Shown piece after piece: positions 9,801 through 24,340 of a DNA stretch of 64,000 nt. Each line of letters starts with the position of its first letter. Position 1 is the stretch's first letter. Source of the DNA: Hemicentrotus pulcherrimus (Eukaryota; Echinodermata; Echinoidea; Camarodonta; Strongylocentrotidae); contig BEXV01001325.1 of assembly GCA_003118195.1 (NCBI GenBank), positions 6,270 through 70,269 of the forward strand. The letters run 5' to 3'. Made by a program: the position numbers and the translations under genes. The notes below the pieces were generated by a model, which searched no databases, was not told where the DNA came from, and was given only the letters and a program-made list of their open reading frames with translations.

Positions 9801-12800
9801 GTTAACAATATGTCGTGTTTATCCAGGGTAACCTCATCAGCATTAATACTTCTTCCTGAGGACCCTGCAATCATATTATTACCCCGGCTTCAAATGAATT
9901 ACCCATGCGTATGTGATTAATTGAGACAATTCAACTACATGTCTCGCATAAATAACAACACCACCAGATCTGACGCACATAGTTACATTTTTCACCTCTT
10001 CATCTGGAAAACACCAGGAAATAAAATTTGAAATTGCTAAATCAAAGTAATGGAAATAAAGAAAACGGTGAGGTTCAAATAACGAAATATTGAAGGGTAT
10101 ACAAAATTGAATTATCAAAGATTAATTCAATGGACGCCTATTACATGTGGACTTGATTTTTGTACTTCGCGGGTCAATTTCGCTAGACAGTCGAACTTCT
10201 TAACTGGTGCAACTTATGCGCTCGTATTTAGGGGTGCCGATATTGTACCGCTCAGGGTTCAATTTTGCGCCTATATTTCTAGATTGTATAGGGTCACCTT
10301 TAGGGGTGCAAAATTGCACCCTTCGTTTCCCCCAGGCCCCGCAGTGTTTCAAATGTCTTTTCCCTAATCAGTCTAGTTGTGATAGCTGCCTCTCCTTATC
10401 CTTTCTCTCTGGTGATTTACATATATTTAATATTTTATCTTTTATTTTTATTTGGCGTATCCTTATGGGAGTCTTTATGAAAGATGAAAATAAGGCTATA
10501 ATCAGGTGGCATCGATCAACATCAATTCTTGTAACCAGATTCCGCTTTTTGTGGTCGAAAACGGTCGAAGACGGTTTCATAGCCGATAAAATTCAGTGTA
10601 TCAGGATGGTAATAACACACAGCTGTGGCCGATCGTTGATCAATGTATTACAAAGCCTCGGGCAATCGCACCTCAACTCCCCAACATATCCAACAAAATG
10701 TTGACTTATTTAAGTTTATAAAAAAATTAGGGTAAAACCCCAAAGTGTGAACTCCAGAAACTCGTAATAATCCAGGGAGGGAATTGGGAATTGATCCTTA
10801 CAAGTATCTGTCTCTTTCACAGAGGTTTCACTTACTTTTGTTGGGAAGATAAGAGCACGAAGTCGGATTTCTTTGATGAGTCCCTCGTTAAGATATTGTC
10901 CATTTCTCGCAAGGAAAACTTCAACTCGGTCGGGCCGAGGCGGTCTCGGGAGACTTCGGTAGTTCGTCGCTTATTCATCGATTGGTTTCCGATCCGATCA
11001 AAACTTGTGCCCGTAGCGAGGAGACGCAAACGAGTATTGTCGTGTTGATAAGCTAATCTGCTATATTAATTTCACTTTTTTTTTCTCACCCAAGTTTTTT
11101 GTTGTTTTCGGTATGATGACTAGAATGGAAATTCGAAAGCTGGGCAGGAGATCTCTTATTTCTCCTTCATCCCGGACATTCATGCATGAAAAATGTGAGT
11201 TAGTTGAGAGTTGTGAGATGAGAGGTTCAACTTCTCATGTTACGATCATGGCTGAAGTTGACTGCTCTTACTTCTAAACCTAGTTATTGTTTCTTTGAAA
11301 TGGATCGACGAAAGTGTAAGGGCGGGTTAGATAGATGAATGAATAGATAGGTAGATACATGAATAAACAGATTAGCGCATTTAATTATGCACGTACTTGA
11401 AAATATTTGTATTTTCAATTTCCTCAGAAAGAGCAATTACAGTTCAAAGGCTGTTACTTGAAAGAAAAGGCCCAGCATATTCCATTTTAGACATGTTAAC
11501 TCTTTACTCTTTATTTTTGTTTCACATATATCAGGTCCCCGTTAATGAATAGTTGCGATTGAATCAAATCGATCGAAATTTGATATTTTCAATCATAACT
11601 CTGTAGTGAAGAGATATGAGTTTAAAGTTTGCAATTGATTGGAGGGCTAGTGATAAATCCGGTCTGAGCTATTATATTTCTACTCGCAGGCCCATTATGA
11701 CTGCAAACCTCTATTCCTCTAAGTGGGGGTATTTAAAAATAATGATGATAGAGGCGAAAGCGTACCTGAACGGCTGAAACCATTGGTTAACTAACTGCAT
11801 TCTCCCTAAAAAGATTTTTTTGTTTCTTGACAGCTGCACTTGGAAACGGGGAGGGAAGGTGTTGGAGTTGGGATGGGGTGGAGGGGGGGGGGGCTATACT
11901 GACCACATCAGCTTCTACTAACTATCATTTTGAATCTTTCTTGAGAAAATCAATTCCATACGATATCACCAAATGGGAAGACATTTATCAAAATGGTTGA
12001 ACATTTCAAACAAAAATAAGCCCTGACTTACTGTTACCCCATAATATAAAGAGTTGCTGACGACACACAAAGGAGGAAAATACGTATGAATGATGATCAT
12101 TCAGCGTGATCAAGCCCATTCTTGCTTTTAAAAAAGACATCTGAGGATCGAAAGTGGTTTTTGATAACAATCTTGCGTCATCTCCGTCAATCGCATCCCT
12201 ACACACAAATACGTTTTTCTACAACTGTTGAATTACGTAGCATTGAGGTGGAGTGTGTCTTTTCGTCTTTGAATTACGTATTCTATTGCGTAAATCTGTC
12301 TATTTTTGCACTCAAAATTTGAATCGTCTGTGAATCTTCGGAAACGTTATTCTTGAGATTTCCTTTCGCTAAACAGGTAAGCATTGTTTTCCTGCGTACA
12401 GGATGTACGAATGACGGAACAAATAGATATTTAGTTGTTAATCAGTATTAGGATCAATGCAGACAATGAGGACAAGATAAGCTCTATTTCTTTGACAAGT
12501 AATCCGATAAATATAAAACAGCTGATCGTCAACAAAATGAGGTCAACTATTGTTTTTAAAAAAAAGAAAAAAAAAGAAAGAAAAAGAACTCTGGGTGCGG
12601 TCGTGTCGATTTCTGGGATATACATTTATGGCATGTAAGATTCTAACCCCAAAAGAAAATAATGTTATAGCATGTCATTTCGATTGCGTTAATAACCGCC
12701 CTAATCGAAATGGTGGTGGCCGCAATTGGTGCATGAGCCAGTAATTTTGAACTGTGACATGGGACATGGCGTGCCAAAGCGTGAGTCAGTCACTGACGCA

Positions 12801-13948
12801 GTCGTACGTTATTACGCAGCGTGTCCAACGGGTATGACAAAGTAAAACGACAATGATTATTTCGGACCCAAACATGAACTCTATGATCGATACTATTCAT
12901 TACAGATTAATGTGGTATCTAGATAAATCCTCAGAAAACATTCTGGCACTATGTAAAGCAGAAAAGGCAGCCCAATCTAATTAATTAAGTTTAAGGAACT
13001 TCTTAATGCCCTTTGACTAACGCTATGTGACGTAATCAAGCTGGCACGCCCAACCTACACAGCACGTGCAAACAAAATAAGCTGAACTTTCTACTCATTA
13101 AAACTGGCGAGTATGAAACACTGGAGGAAAAAAAATGAGACGAACGTGAGCCCTTGGAGTATAAGAAAACAAGAAACATTAATTCTATTAATTTGGAGCA
13201 GGTATACTCCATGTAGAGAGGAAAGAAATATGAACGAAGTTGGCAGGTTAACCAGATGAAGTTTCGAGACATGGCCGAAACTAATGTATACACATTCGCT
13301 GAGTAATTTCCTAACCTCATCGTCTTTCAAGAGCAGGGACATCGTTATTATTATCCAGGTATACCTTCATCAAAACATGATAATAACAGTTTTGCAGGAA
13401 ATTATGAAAAGTTACTACTACTAAGTAATGATAGTACTAATTTTCATTATGTTTCATAAAACAAATTGATGTTTTATGACACAAAAGTTCTCAGTCTTGA
13501 TAGAAAAAAAAATCAGTGTGCCCGTTTTTGTTTTACATTTCACGCGTTTATAATTAATAATACCTTAAGTTGTTTTACACGAATTTCATTGAACGATAAA
13601 TATCAAATTTATAGGCCTATAATAAAAAAATCTATTTGATTTTGTGAGCATTCTTATGCGAAATAAACTCTATGATAAATAAACAACACAAATAGATTCA
13701 GGAAAAAGAAATAAAGAATGTGTTTTATATGTCTGTAAAGTGTGCTTAATTTTTCACATGTGAATGCTTTACGTGACGTTTTTTAAGTTTGCATATCAAA
13801 TGCAAAGTCCAACTGTTAATTATTGGCTTTACAAGCTAAGCGTAATGCATGCAAAGCGTGAAAGAACTGTGCTCAAAATTATAACAAGGCGCTTGCAATT
13901 TATATATTCAGTCTCTTCCTCAGAATTTCTTCTTCGGGTTTTTTAAAA
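9801..13948. other. Intergenic, no recognised gene
   Basis: Long AT-rich stretch. It holds a 165-codon plus-strand frame at 10207-10704 that I do not recognise and that shows no domain or splice context. It also contains short homopolymers (G10 near 11884) and nothing else I can name. Confidence 0.4.
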
Positions 13949-13972
13949 TTATATATATATATATATATATTT
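13949..13972. repeat. (AT)n microsatellite
   Basis: Uninterrupted AT dinucleotide run. Confidence 0.9.
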
Positions 13973-14734
13973 TGATTGCCAGTAATGCAAGGTACACTAT
14001 ATCATAACGCGATGAAATATATCAGGAATGTTTGAATAAAATGCAAAACCATATATGAGGTGCATGCCATGGTGTGTAATGCAACGTTAATACTCTGTAA
14101 GGTAGCAGCTATCATGATCAAATATAGATTGGGCTTGAACGGATTGAAAGTGTGCAGACGATCAGAATGACTCGAGCATTAATGTATCGACTAAATTTGG
14201 CGGGATTAAGGGGTCAAGGTAAAATCAAATTATGCACATTTGTACATTAATCGACACTCTCCTTCCTCGACTCATGCCGGCTTACTCGTAATGATAAAGA
14301 AAACATGTATTAATAAGTAAGAACAATCTTTAACAATTGCATTTACAAAGAAAAGTAGTCAATATTACTGTCTACGTCCAATGAATAAAGAGGATACGGA
14401 TTTTTTAAAGTTAAAAAATATTCAACAATTATTGTATTTGCAAACTAAAATGAAAACTCTTTTTAACGTAAGAAGACCCTCGTATATAATGGTTTTCAAT
14501 GAGTCTAAACTGAAAACTAAATGGTAGTTATGACAAACGTAGAGGAAACGAATTACATTGTGCATAAGCTTTCTTGTGGGGACTGTCTTTTTTAAATGAT
14601 GCATGGAGAACTAATATCACATGTTGCGTCATTATCACACTTGACAGTACAAAGTCATGTATAACCAAATAATATTGAATACTAAAATGGCGCTAATAAT
14701 ATCCACCACGTGAGGTGCTAATGTCATTCTATAG

Positions 14735-14945
14735 TGCTACCCTGGTTCTAGCTAGGCTACTGATTTCGGTGCTCACAAGAAATACATTCCTATCGGTACC
14801 AATTTAACACCTGGGTGGAGAGTGGCAAATGAAGGTTAATGCCCTGGCCGAAGCCGGCACACTTTCTATAGTGTAGCGCCAGGGCTCGAAACCCACGACC
14901 TCCGCATTTCCAATCAAGTGTTTAAACCACTCGGCTACGACAAAT
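14735..14945 (-). mobile_element. tRNA-derived SINE, family B
   Basis: On the minus strand the 5' end reads GTCGTAGCCGAGTGGTTTAA, a good Pol III A box in a tRNA-like setting. It is followed at the right spacing by GTGGGTTTCGAGCCCTGG, a near-perfect B box. The body continues through TTGCCACTCTCCACCCAGGT and a GTGAGCACC segment. The same body motif occurs at 61515-61715. The head resembles a class II (Leu/Ser-type) tRNA, but the folding is poor, so it is a retroposon and not a tRNA gene. Confidence 0.78.
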
Positions 14946-17900
14946 GCGAATTCAAACATTTACTAAAACCTGGTTGTTACCTGGCTATGACAAGAATCAA
15001 TTATTGATGACTTTAAAAACATGAGGACTTTGTGTAAGAGTGTTAGCTTGGACAGTACTTTTCCCTATTTAAAATGTTGCTCCGTACTTTGAAATATCTT
15101 TTGTTCTTCTTTGCAGACATTACATGTGGTACTAGTTATATCTTTAAATCGATAAATGGAAAGAAATCAGATAACTTGACTAACAAACATGCACTATCTT
15201 CTGAAACAATTGGCAAGGTAGTCGGGGTGGGTGGGGTAGCGGTTCACATATCAGTGGCGAGGTAAGTTCATGCTCTACACGTTACCTTTAGATGACCGTT
15301 GATTAATCTCCCGAGCAGGGAGTATTGTCTCTCAGTTTCTGGCTTTCACAACGATAACAACATGCAAGATAACACGAACTAGGGAATCGAAAGTTAATCA
15401 TCATCATCTTTACTCGTCGAGGAAAAAAAATTAACCTTTCTCATTCTTCTTCTTCAATAGAGAGAGATGGCGGGAGAAAAGATCGAGGGTAGCGAAAAAT
15501 TTGCCAACTATGCTAATTACTGAGGGAATATACATACTCTCTACGAGGGATTGTGCCCTTTTGCTTTTGATGCAAATTTAGAAATTAGGGGATTTCTCCA
15601 TCTTGATCTCTATGTCTCGAATAAGGACAATTATAGAAATAGCTTGATATGTGAAAGTTGTATTCTGTTTTGTTATGACATACTAATGTATTTCTGGGTA
15701 TCCGTCGAGAGCCCCTTATTTGCTGAGGTTTGAAAACGAATTTTGTTCTGTTTTTTAGCAACGAGTACAGACGCACTAAAGTTGTTCGCCTTCCACTCAT
15801 CGGAGTAAATCGCAAGAATGAACAAAAGCCGAAATGAGACAATATTAGCGGAAGCTATATTAGTAACAAAACTGCTTCTGTTTTTTTTTTCCATTTTTTA
15901 ATACGCTGAATTTGTTCAAGATTATTTTAATGTCATCTAATATACATACTCAATTTGAATATCGTCGGAGTATCCAGGGTGACGAAACAGTCGTCCTCTT
16001 TGAAGAAAAGGGGGAGGTGGAGAATGTGTAAACAAAAAGAAAAGATAGTGTGAGATTCAGATCTATACTCTTTTCATATTTCTGTACTCCTTACTTTTTG
16101 TTTATATTTCCATATTTTTAACAATACAAAAGATTATTTCGTTTTTGTTTTTATTTATCTGGTTTTAAAAAAGTGTCTCTTTGTTGCCATTTCCCCTCTT
16201 CCCATCACCATCTACGTCACCATAATCCTCTGTTTTCTATCCTCCTCCCCTTGTCTTTTTGCCTTTCTATTTCTCTCATCACTTTCCTCTTTCGCTCTTC
16301 GGCAACAATTGTCTTTTTGAGCTGCAGACGAGGAGAAGTATTGGATTAACACTTTAATGAAATGCGACGTGGGTTTCGGTTGTAGACGGCGGGGGTAAAG
16401 CGATACAGGTGCGTTATCGTGCGCTGTCCATGCTCTCTCCCATGGGCGCCAACGATTTAAGCGACAACAAAAACGGGAAAGTCATGTCATTAATGTTCGT
16501 CATTTCTTGCTCCCCCAAGTTTCATTGTTTTAAAAAGAGTGTGTTTTATTTAAGTTTGTTCTTTATACTTGATGAAGATTTGGAGCATGTCTGTTTTATC
16601 TGGCGTTTTTTGTTTGTTTTTGGGGTTGCATTTGTAGGCCTATCCTTGTTTATGCGAAAGAAAGCCGATTCTTTCAAAACAGCAAAGTAGCTACGATTAT
16701 TATGGCCACGATCAGTTTTGAACAGCATGAAGATGACAGATGATGATTAATTGCCGTAGGACGAATATTCTTTCAAAGTTGCATAGTAAAATCAGTTGTC
16801 TGACTTGGCTGCAATATGAAAACAAATGTTATCAAATCATGAGTAATTATCACTAAGAGGTTTTCAAGAGCGTAGCGTATGATTATGAACATGCCGAATC
16901 GCGCATAAATTAAACTGCTATACAGCAAGCAAGTTCAAGTTCTTGACATTTGCATGTAAGCTACGTACTATTTTTAGCACTGTCACCTTGTTACGTTTGC
17001 ACTTGAACCCCAACTCGTACCCCTTCTCTCGAATGACTCGGTTTATGATATCAGTTCGTACCAGGTGACTTGATAGGGCCGAGTCGTTTATATGACGAAA
17101 TGAAATCAGGTGTAACGAACACCTGGCGAAAGTTTGTCGCTTGATCTGACCTTTTCGATCACAATTTATATCACGTCTCCATTGATAAAATAAAAAAATG
17201 GAATGAATGTGACGAAAAGAAGGTGTTTTTTTAAACTCTGTGTTCAAAATATTGATCGGCGAATTGGCAACGACAGACGTCCCTTGAGACTGGACAGTCG
17301 CTCATGATAATGATCTCTAATGGATTCCGGAATTGGCTTTTTCCTTTCAATAGCTTCTTCTTGTCCGTCATCGGCGTAATTCGACACCAAGATAGGCAAC
17401 GTCGAAGATGGTCTCAGTCCAGCGTGCCCAGAAACCTTCCGATGATTTCAGGTTCAGTGGCGAGTACAAACAAGTGGCTGGGGCGAACTGAAGTTTTCAA
17501 TCAATCGCTGCGGGCTGCCCGTGACGTACGGGGGTAACTGAACCGTGTCCAGGGTCGAAATGACATGTCTGCTACGTTTGGGCCAGCGAAGAAAAAAAAA
17601 ACAAGATGGTCGACTTCTGATAGATCTTGGGTCCGTGAACAGCAATTTCAAAATGGAGGTGGCACTGTGACCTATATCGTAGGCCTATATAGTACTGTCA
17701 AACACTCGTATAACATTATATATTGATATGATAATTTAAACCGTAACATCCATTCTAAATATTGTTTTTAATGATCTGTGAGTATGTGTTACTATTTTTG
17801 AGTTCATCTACTATAATAGTGAGAAAAAAATCTCTTGCTCAAGGAAAACCAAATGTTGGTGTATTAGCACATTCTGTGAAATGATTATCTGTTCATTCGA

Positions 17901-18110
17901 ACAACAAAAAAGTATATTTCATCATAATGTGTTCAAATATGGTCATGCAATATGCCCAATTATTATAGGCATTCTGAATACTAAATAGCACCATAGGGCG
18001 ATTTAGGGAATCTATTTCAAAAGTAGTATTTCTTCTCGGCTTGCAAACGGGTGAGGGCGGTTCTAGAAGAATATTGGGGTGACTTCGAGTTCTCGCTAGT
18101 AACTCCCTCA
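14946..18110. other. Intergenic, no recognised gene
   Basis: Mixed-composition DNA. A CpG-rich part lies at about 17300-17560. No protein family or RNA was recognised in it. Confidence 0.4.
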
Positions 18111-18200
18111 AAGAGAGAGAGAGGGGGAGGGAGAGAGAGAGAGGGGGGAGGGGGAGAGAGAAAGAGAGAGCGAGAGATAGGGGAGGGGGAGAGGGGGTAG
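18111..18200 (+). repeat. GA-rich purine tract
   Basis: (GA)n with GGGGGAG interruptions. Confidence 0.85.
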
Positions 18201-18423
18201 GCTCCGCTCGACACTACGCCAGTGTGTAGCGTCTCTAACAACGATGTTATTGAATGTGTTCCATCGGTCTTTCAGTGTGAAAGTACAAGAAATTACTATT
18301 TTGTCTGTCCGTCCTTCCTTTCTCCCGCGAAATGTAGGATGAATTTCTCGGTATATCTTACGGAGGACAGACGGGAAGGTATCGGCAGCGTGTCAATCAA
18401 CAAAACCCCTGCTGACCCCTCTC

Positions 18424-18763
18424 NNNNNNNNNNNNNNNNNNNNNNNNNNNNNNNNNNNNNNNNNNNNNNNNNNNNNNNNNNNNNNNNNNNNNNNNNNNNN
18501 NNNNNNNNNNNNNNNNNNNNNNNNNNNNNNNNNNNNNNNNNNNNNNNNNNNNNNNNNNNNNNNNNNNNNNNNNNNNNNNNNNNNNNNNNNNNNNNNNNNN
18601 NNNNNNNNNNNNNNNNNNNNNNNNNNNNNNNNNNNNNNNNNNNNNNNNNNNNNNNNNNNNNNNNNNNNNNNNNNNNNNNNNNNNNNNNNNNNNNNNNNNN
18701 NNNNNNNNNNNNNNNNNNNNNNNNNNNNNNNNNNNNNNNNNNNNNNNNNNNNNNNNNNNNNNN
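18424..18763. other. Assembly gap (340 N)
   Basis: Unknown bases. The right edge is a run of 13 C (18764-18776) followed by (CT)n. Frames that run through the N are meaningless. Confidence 0.99.
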
Positions 18764-18798
18764 CCCCCCCCCCCCCTCCTTCTCTCTCTCTCTCTCTG
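18764..18798 (+). repeat. Poly(C) plus (CT)n at gap edge
   Basis: C13 followed by TCCT and (CT)n directly after the gap; a likely cause of the assembly break. Confidence 0.85.
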
Positions 18799-21320
18799 GT
18801 CTGTCAAGAGCTACTCACAGCAATTCTGGCATCGATTCAACTTGGTGACGTAAATTCAATCAGGTCCCCCGCTAAGTCTTTCATTGCCAAAGTCGTGTCA
18901 AAAGTACATTCACGCACATGCACTTTATAAGGGTCTAGGCTCAAAAGGGTTAATGGAACTACGCATGTACACACCTTCCACGGCCCTCAGAGAGCTGTGA
19001 CGTCACAATAGTTTCGTTTCTCTTCGTTTTCAACTCATTTTCAACTCCCAATACTGTACTTTTGCATTGACAAGAAGGAAGGCGCATCGAATGAATTTGA
19101 GCTTGCAAATCGACCCATAACTTGATTTCAAGGTCGTCAAACCTTCAAACGTTATCCACTTCACGAAAAAATGAACGTCGAAGATTGACTTCAATCAACA
19201 GTTAGTTTTTTACATTTTACTTAAAAGACAACATTACCTCACAAGATATCACGGCTTAAGCAAATAATTCAATTTCAACAAAACAGTTTTAGTCTCGTTT
19301 GCCATCTATACTGATTTTCCAAAATAACTTGTATATATTTTACTGATGGCGAGACTGATATTCTGACGTAATGTCGTTTGATGCATCCAACTAAGTCCAA
19401 GGATACATTCATTTAAGACTATTGCATGGGTGTTAGTTGAAAATATTTTACCCTTCAAGATATAGTGTCGCGATAAAGCTCGAAACATGCTAAAAGTAAA
19501 TATTGAAGTTTAGGGAAAAAAAATCAGCAGACTGCTCAGCAATGGAATCATTGATTTAGAAGTTCATCTAAAAATGGAAACGTTTCATTTCAGATGACGT
19601 AGAGAGCTGTCAGTATTTTCTTCCTTCAATCATTAATACTTGAAAGGTAAAATTGACCTTTTCCCTCTTGCATCGATATCAAAATATTACTTTCTTAAAC
19701 CCTTAGCCAACAGTAAGAAAGTGGTACATATGATTTACAAACAATAATCAGAAGACCATTATTGATCATGATAGTTTTGATATCTTATTGGAATTACCAT
19801 GTATTACCATTAAAAAAAGTTAAGCATACAGCACGATACATGTCATCAATTTGCGTCTTATAATTGGATTACTTTAATCATACATTCGACTGTAGATTTG
19901 TATTATTATCTAAAAATTGATATTCCTATCCAGAAATATATTTACCTGCCCTCCTCCCCCAACTCCAAATCTCTTGGCATATTGAGCAGATATGAAAGGT
20001 TTGTACAGTATGCAAACAAAATATAAGGTAGACATTAACCATTGGTAGACGGTTTACGCGCCGATATAATCATATCATTAAGAATAGTCCTAACATCCTT
20101 GATATCATTAGAATGATGGTAAGAGTCAAATTAAAATTTGACGATTGCACATAAATCAGCAGAGGCTGTTTATTTCAAATCAAACGCTCGAAATCCCAGG
20201 TCAAAATATTTGATAAAAATAAATTTATAATTTGGCAGACGCGATGTAATCTAAATGATGGTTCCTCTTTAAGTTGCCCAGTAACCGTATTCCAAAATGT
20301 TAAAGTGACTCGGTTACATAGTGAATGTTGATGAAAAAACTATGTAACTTTTAAATGAAATGTTACTTATTATATTCCTTTTACTGTACTAGTCCTCTAA
20401 CATGCAAAAAATCATGAACAAATTATCAAACCACAAAGATATCTATGGTTTTCTTTGAAGGCGTCACTGTGCGACACCCTCTCACAGTAAATTCTCCCAA
20501 CCATTTTTGAATTTTCCCAACCGTTTTTCCATGAAAATAAGACATAAAACAGACTCATCAGCGTACGGATAGATCAAGAGAATATTACTCCGTTTTAACA
20601 CTTGACCATGAACCCAGGTCTTTTTCCTCTTCATTTAATTAAAGTAGGGAACAGTTTTTGAAAGAAAGGGGAAACAAGATTGGTTTTAAAATACACACAC
20701 GCGGATTTTATCAATAGGGAAACTTAGTGGGAGATCAATTTTAAGTAATTTAGTTTAAGACGAATTCCATCAGAGCAAGCTAGCTCTTAGGGTAGGTATA
20801 TCCGGCTTCGAGTTTAGATCGATCAGACTTTATTAATTATTGTCCTTGTCATGACGAATTTTCTCCTTTTATTTCTCTTTTCCGTCAAGTCAAAAAGCTC
20901 AATAGAATTAACTCTTCCTATGGCCTATGTCATATATTAATAAATGTCTATAAAAATGATAAACTTCTTACATTCAGATTGACATATTTCATAACTTTAG
21001 CAACATTGGGTTGGGGAATATTTGTCGCTGATTATTCTTTTAATCAAAATTTGAGACATAACAGTTTTTCTAAATGAAATCGATGCTGAAGAGATATAAA
21101 TGCAATTACTTGAAGAGTGTCTAAATACTATAATGAACGATAATGTCATTTTTTATTGTGATGCGAAGATTGTCTCGCAAAAAACAACAAATACAATCCT
21201 TTCACAAAATAATCAAATAATTCCTTATGCATATGTTAACATTATTTTAAAGGTTTGAATATTGGTGTTCTGTTTTTCTTTTGCGTTGTCAGAAACGCAC
21301 AATAAGCTAGCTTAACGTCG
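18799..21320. other. Intergenic, no gene seen
   Basis: AT-rich, low in repeats by eye. One TGACGTCA site lies at 18998-19005. No gene recognised. Confidence 0.45.
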
Positions 21321-21695
21321 TTAAAGGTAAAGACCAGTATTGGAACCGCCCCAATTTCAAAAGAATGAAATGGAAGCTCTCATTTCCAATCATGTGAAAG
21401 AATATGTTTTGACTAATACATGATGATTAAAAAATTGCTGGGAAACCGCCTACTAATTCATATATTTGGTAAATGTGTTTCTCTCATGGTCTGTGCGAGA
21501 TATAGGGTAGTCCCATATACATTTTTCTGTGTATAGTGCTGATAACTTTACGAAGAATGGGCCAAATTTCTTATCATTTTGATGATTCCAGAACCTTGCA
21601 GATGCTAGATGCTAGATGATCAACCTTTTCTGATCGATTCCACAGCGTTTCTTTCACAATGCAAATGCATGACCATAACTGGTCTTTACCTTTAA
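21321..21695. mobile_element. MITE with 18-bp terminal inverted repeats
   Basis: The left end TTAAAGGTAAAGACCAGT (21321-21338) and right end ACTGGTCTTTACCTTTAA (21678-21695) are perfect inverted copies. The 375-bp interior has no ORF. The outer TTAA on each side may be the target duplication. This is a non-autonomous DNA transposon; the superfamily is not settled from the ends alone. Confidence 0.85.
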
Positions 21696-21828
21696 GGGTT
21701 CCAGGTACGGTGTTTTAAAAGGAACAAACTCATGTGAACTTTTAGCTTGATTGTATGCCTTATGACGTAACGTTTCTAGGGAGACGAACATCTATCGCTC
21801 TATGTTTGCAGTCGACTTCCTGCTTATC

Positions 21829-21962
21829 TTCTCTCTCTCTCTCTCTCTCTCTCCCTCTCTCTCTCTGCCGCTCGCCCTCTTACCTCTATCATTCCTCTCC
21901 CCCCCTCTCTCTCTCTCTCTGATCTCTCCTTTTCTCCCTCTCTTCTCTCTCCTCCTCTGTTT
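21829..21962 (+). repeat. CT-rich pyrimidine tract
   Basis: (CT)n in two main blocks with CCCTC interruptions. Confidence 0.85.
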
Positions 21963-24340
21963 TTCTTAACATAAAGTACATTACCTTTTCATAGCATAGC
22001 ATCGTGATCGATCCCTTCTACTTTGAATTAACACAATGCATTCAATAGTTCACATTTTCATTATTTCTTATATTAATATACATGAAGCTTTCTATTCCAG
22101 TTTCTGTTCACCTTCCTTACATTCACATCATCCCAGATCCATCACCACGTAAAATACATCGAAGTCCTTCTTGGCCAAGGGAGACTTGTCGTCACCAAAA
22201 ATGAATCATAAAGTGGACATATTCTTGAAATTGGCCCAAACTCACGAATTCACCTTGAACTATAGGCGAAAAATGTTAGAGTACACCTTTGACGAAATGA
22301 ATTGCCCTCGGGCAGATCCGATATCTTTTTTTAAATTATTTTATTGGAGAATATTAATTTTGATCACAATGTCAAATGATCACATCATAAGTTTTCAGCA
22401 TTTGACAAGCCAGGACCACACCCTATTCACTTCAAACACAACGTTGTAATCCACAGTCATGGCATCTCAACAGAAAGTGTGTGATAGCTGAGTTAATGTA
22501 TGACCAAATAAATGGTGGGAAATATTTAGGTGATAGGTAGTCTCAAACAGCGTGTGAATGTATATGTGCTGTAATGGCTATTCACAAGGCAGCACCTTTT
22601 TTCGTTCACTTTGTTTTAAATTGGTCCAAACATTCAAATTAAATGTAGCCAGTTTGGTTGCCCTAAAAATAGAGTACCAGTACCCGAGCTTAACCCCCCC
22701 CCCCTTACGATGTTCATTTGAACCTTGGCTACGTCGTCGCTGGTCAAGTTACAGGCTGTGAAGTGATTGCAGATGAGTCTATATCATCAGGGAGACCGCG
22801 GAAGACAACTAAATGATCTTGAAAGTTGGACCAATGCCCACCTTGGTCTGACAAGAGATCTTACTTGAAGCTAGAATTAGGGCAAAGAAAGATAACGTGC
22901 ACCATCACCTGTGATTTTCTCCACCCACTTACCGTTTCCAAAATCTGCTGTTCTTTATATCTTTACTTGTTAATTTGCCCAACCAAAATTACCCACTTTA
23001 AATCTATAGTATTCATTTAATGTTTTACTTCTCATACTCTTTTTCGTTTAGGACGCTTCAAACAATATTTCGCTGCGCGCCATCAAAGTAGTTGACATTC
23101 AAAGACGTTCGAAGGTGAGAAGAAAATAATATAAAGGAAATAAACAGGGGGAGAATCGAATAAAATACTAGAACGTGGCTTTTAAATCATGTAAGTAATT
23201 AGTTATTGGTATACAATTCTCACCTGCAGTGATGAGTGCTTAATTACAATTGTATTCATTCATCAATATAAATTTATAGTACTTTTAAGACCTAAACTAC
23301 AAATTAATCCGTTGATGGGCAACGATTGTATAAGGATCAGAAGTACAGGTATATACAAATATTTTGGGTACTAGTTAAAATGAAAGGGTATTTGGGAAAG
23401 CTTGACGAGGCCAAGAGTGAAAGCTATTTTAAAGCTATTATGCACTAGTTATACTCGTCGGATTCCTTGTTTTGTTTCATTTTAAATATTGCGTTTTAAG
23501 TATTTGCATCTAATTATCCAAAGCTCAAAATAGTACTGCCCTTTTCGATTTCTTTTCTTCATCTTCCACACTGTAGCACGTGCTAGGCCAACCTTTCCGT
23601 TCCGCCTAAAATAAAACCCTTTTTACTTCTTTCTCAAAATATCTTTTATTCTCTGCAGCTCAATGACATCGCAAAACTCTAATTGGAAACCAGTTTCCTC
23701 TATAGGTGCATAAGAACGGGTATCACTCGGAGCAAAGCCAGAACGTTAATTTAGCTTGATTTAAAATGAGGGAATGCAAAGCTTGGGCTCACGTTTCCCG
23801 CAATTTTGAGAGTGTAGATTCAAGTTGGTTTGTTGAAGAGGGGAGGATGTGTAGTTAATGTAGGTCCAGTCAGTTGATTTCCTGCCTGTTAGACTGGGCT
23901 TGATGTACTGACTTGGGAGGCTAAGATGCTAAGGTGATGCTGCCAGCACGTTTCTATTTTCAAAGACAAAATCTGGCTCTGATTTCGTCTTAAATTGAGT
24001 TTGTTATACAGAAGTCCATAAGCTTGTGGGGGTATACGATGCTAAGGTGGAGCTGTTAGCACTTTTTTCTTTTTCTTCCAAGGAAACTTCCATATCAATA
24101 TAGATTTTCAAGTCGAAGTTAAAACCCTATTTTATTACCAATATTTGACACAACAATATGGCATTTATTCGGACCGTAATATTACCTTTAGATAGATGGT
24201 CTAGTACCTACACCTTATACCTTATTACATATATTACTATTAGTATTGTTATCATTATTAGTATTATTATATTTTGGTGGTATTTTTTGTTGCTCTGTTA
24301 CATCTCGAGAAGCCAGGTGTGTAGAGGTGAATCGATATCT
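21963..24340. other. Intergenic, no gene seen
   Basis: AT-rich DNA with a C run near 22690. No gene recognised. Confidence 0.45.

Noticed and set aside
10207..10704. 165-codon plus-strand frame
   Set aside because: Longest repeat-free frame in the left half, but the composition is not protein-like, no family is recognised and no splice sites fit.
14735..14945. A minus-strand class II tRNA gene
   Set aside because: A and B boxes are good, but acceptor and anticodon stems do not pair and the sequence continues into a SINE body shared with another locus.
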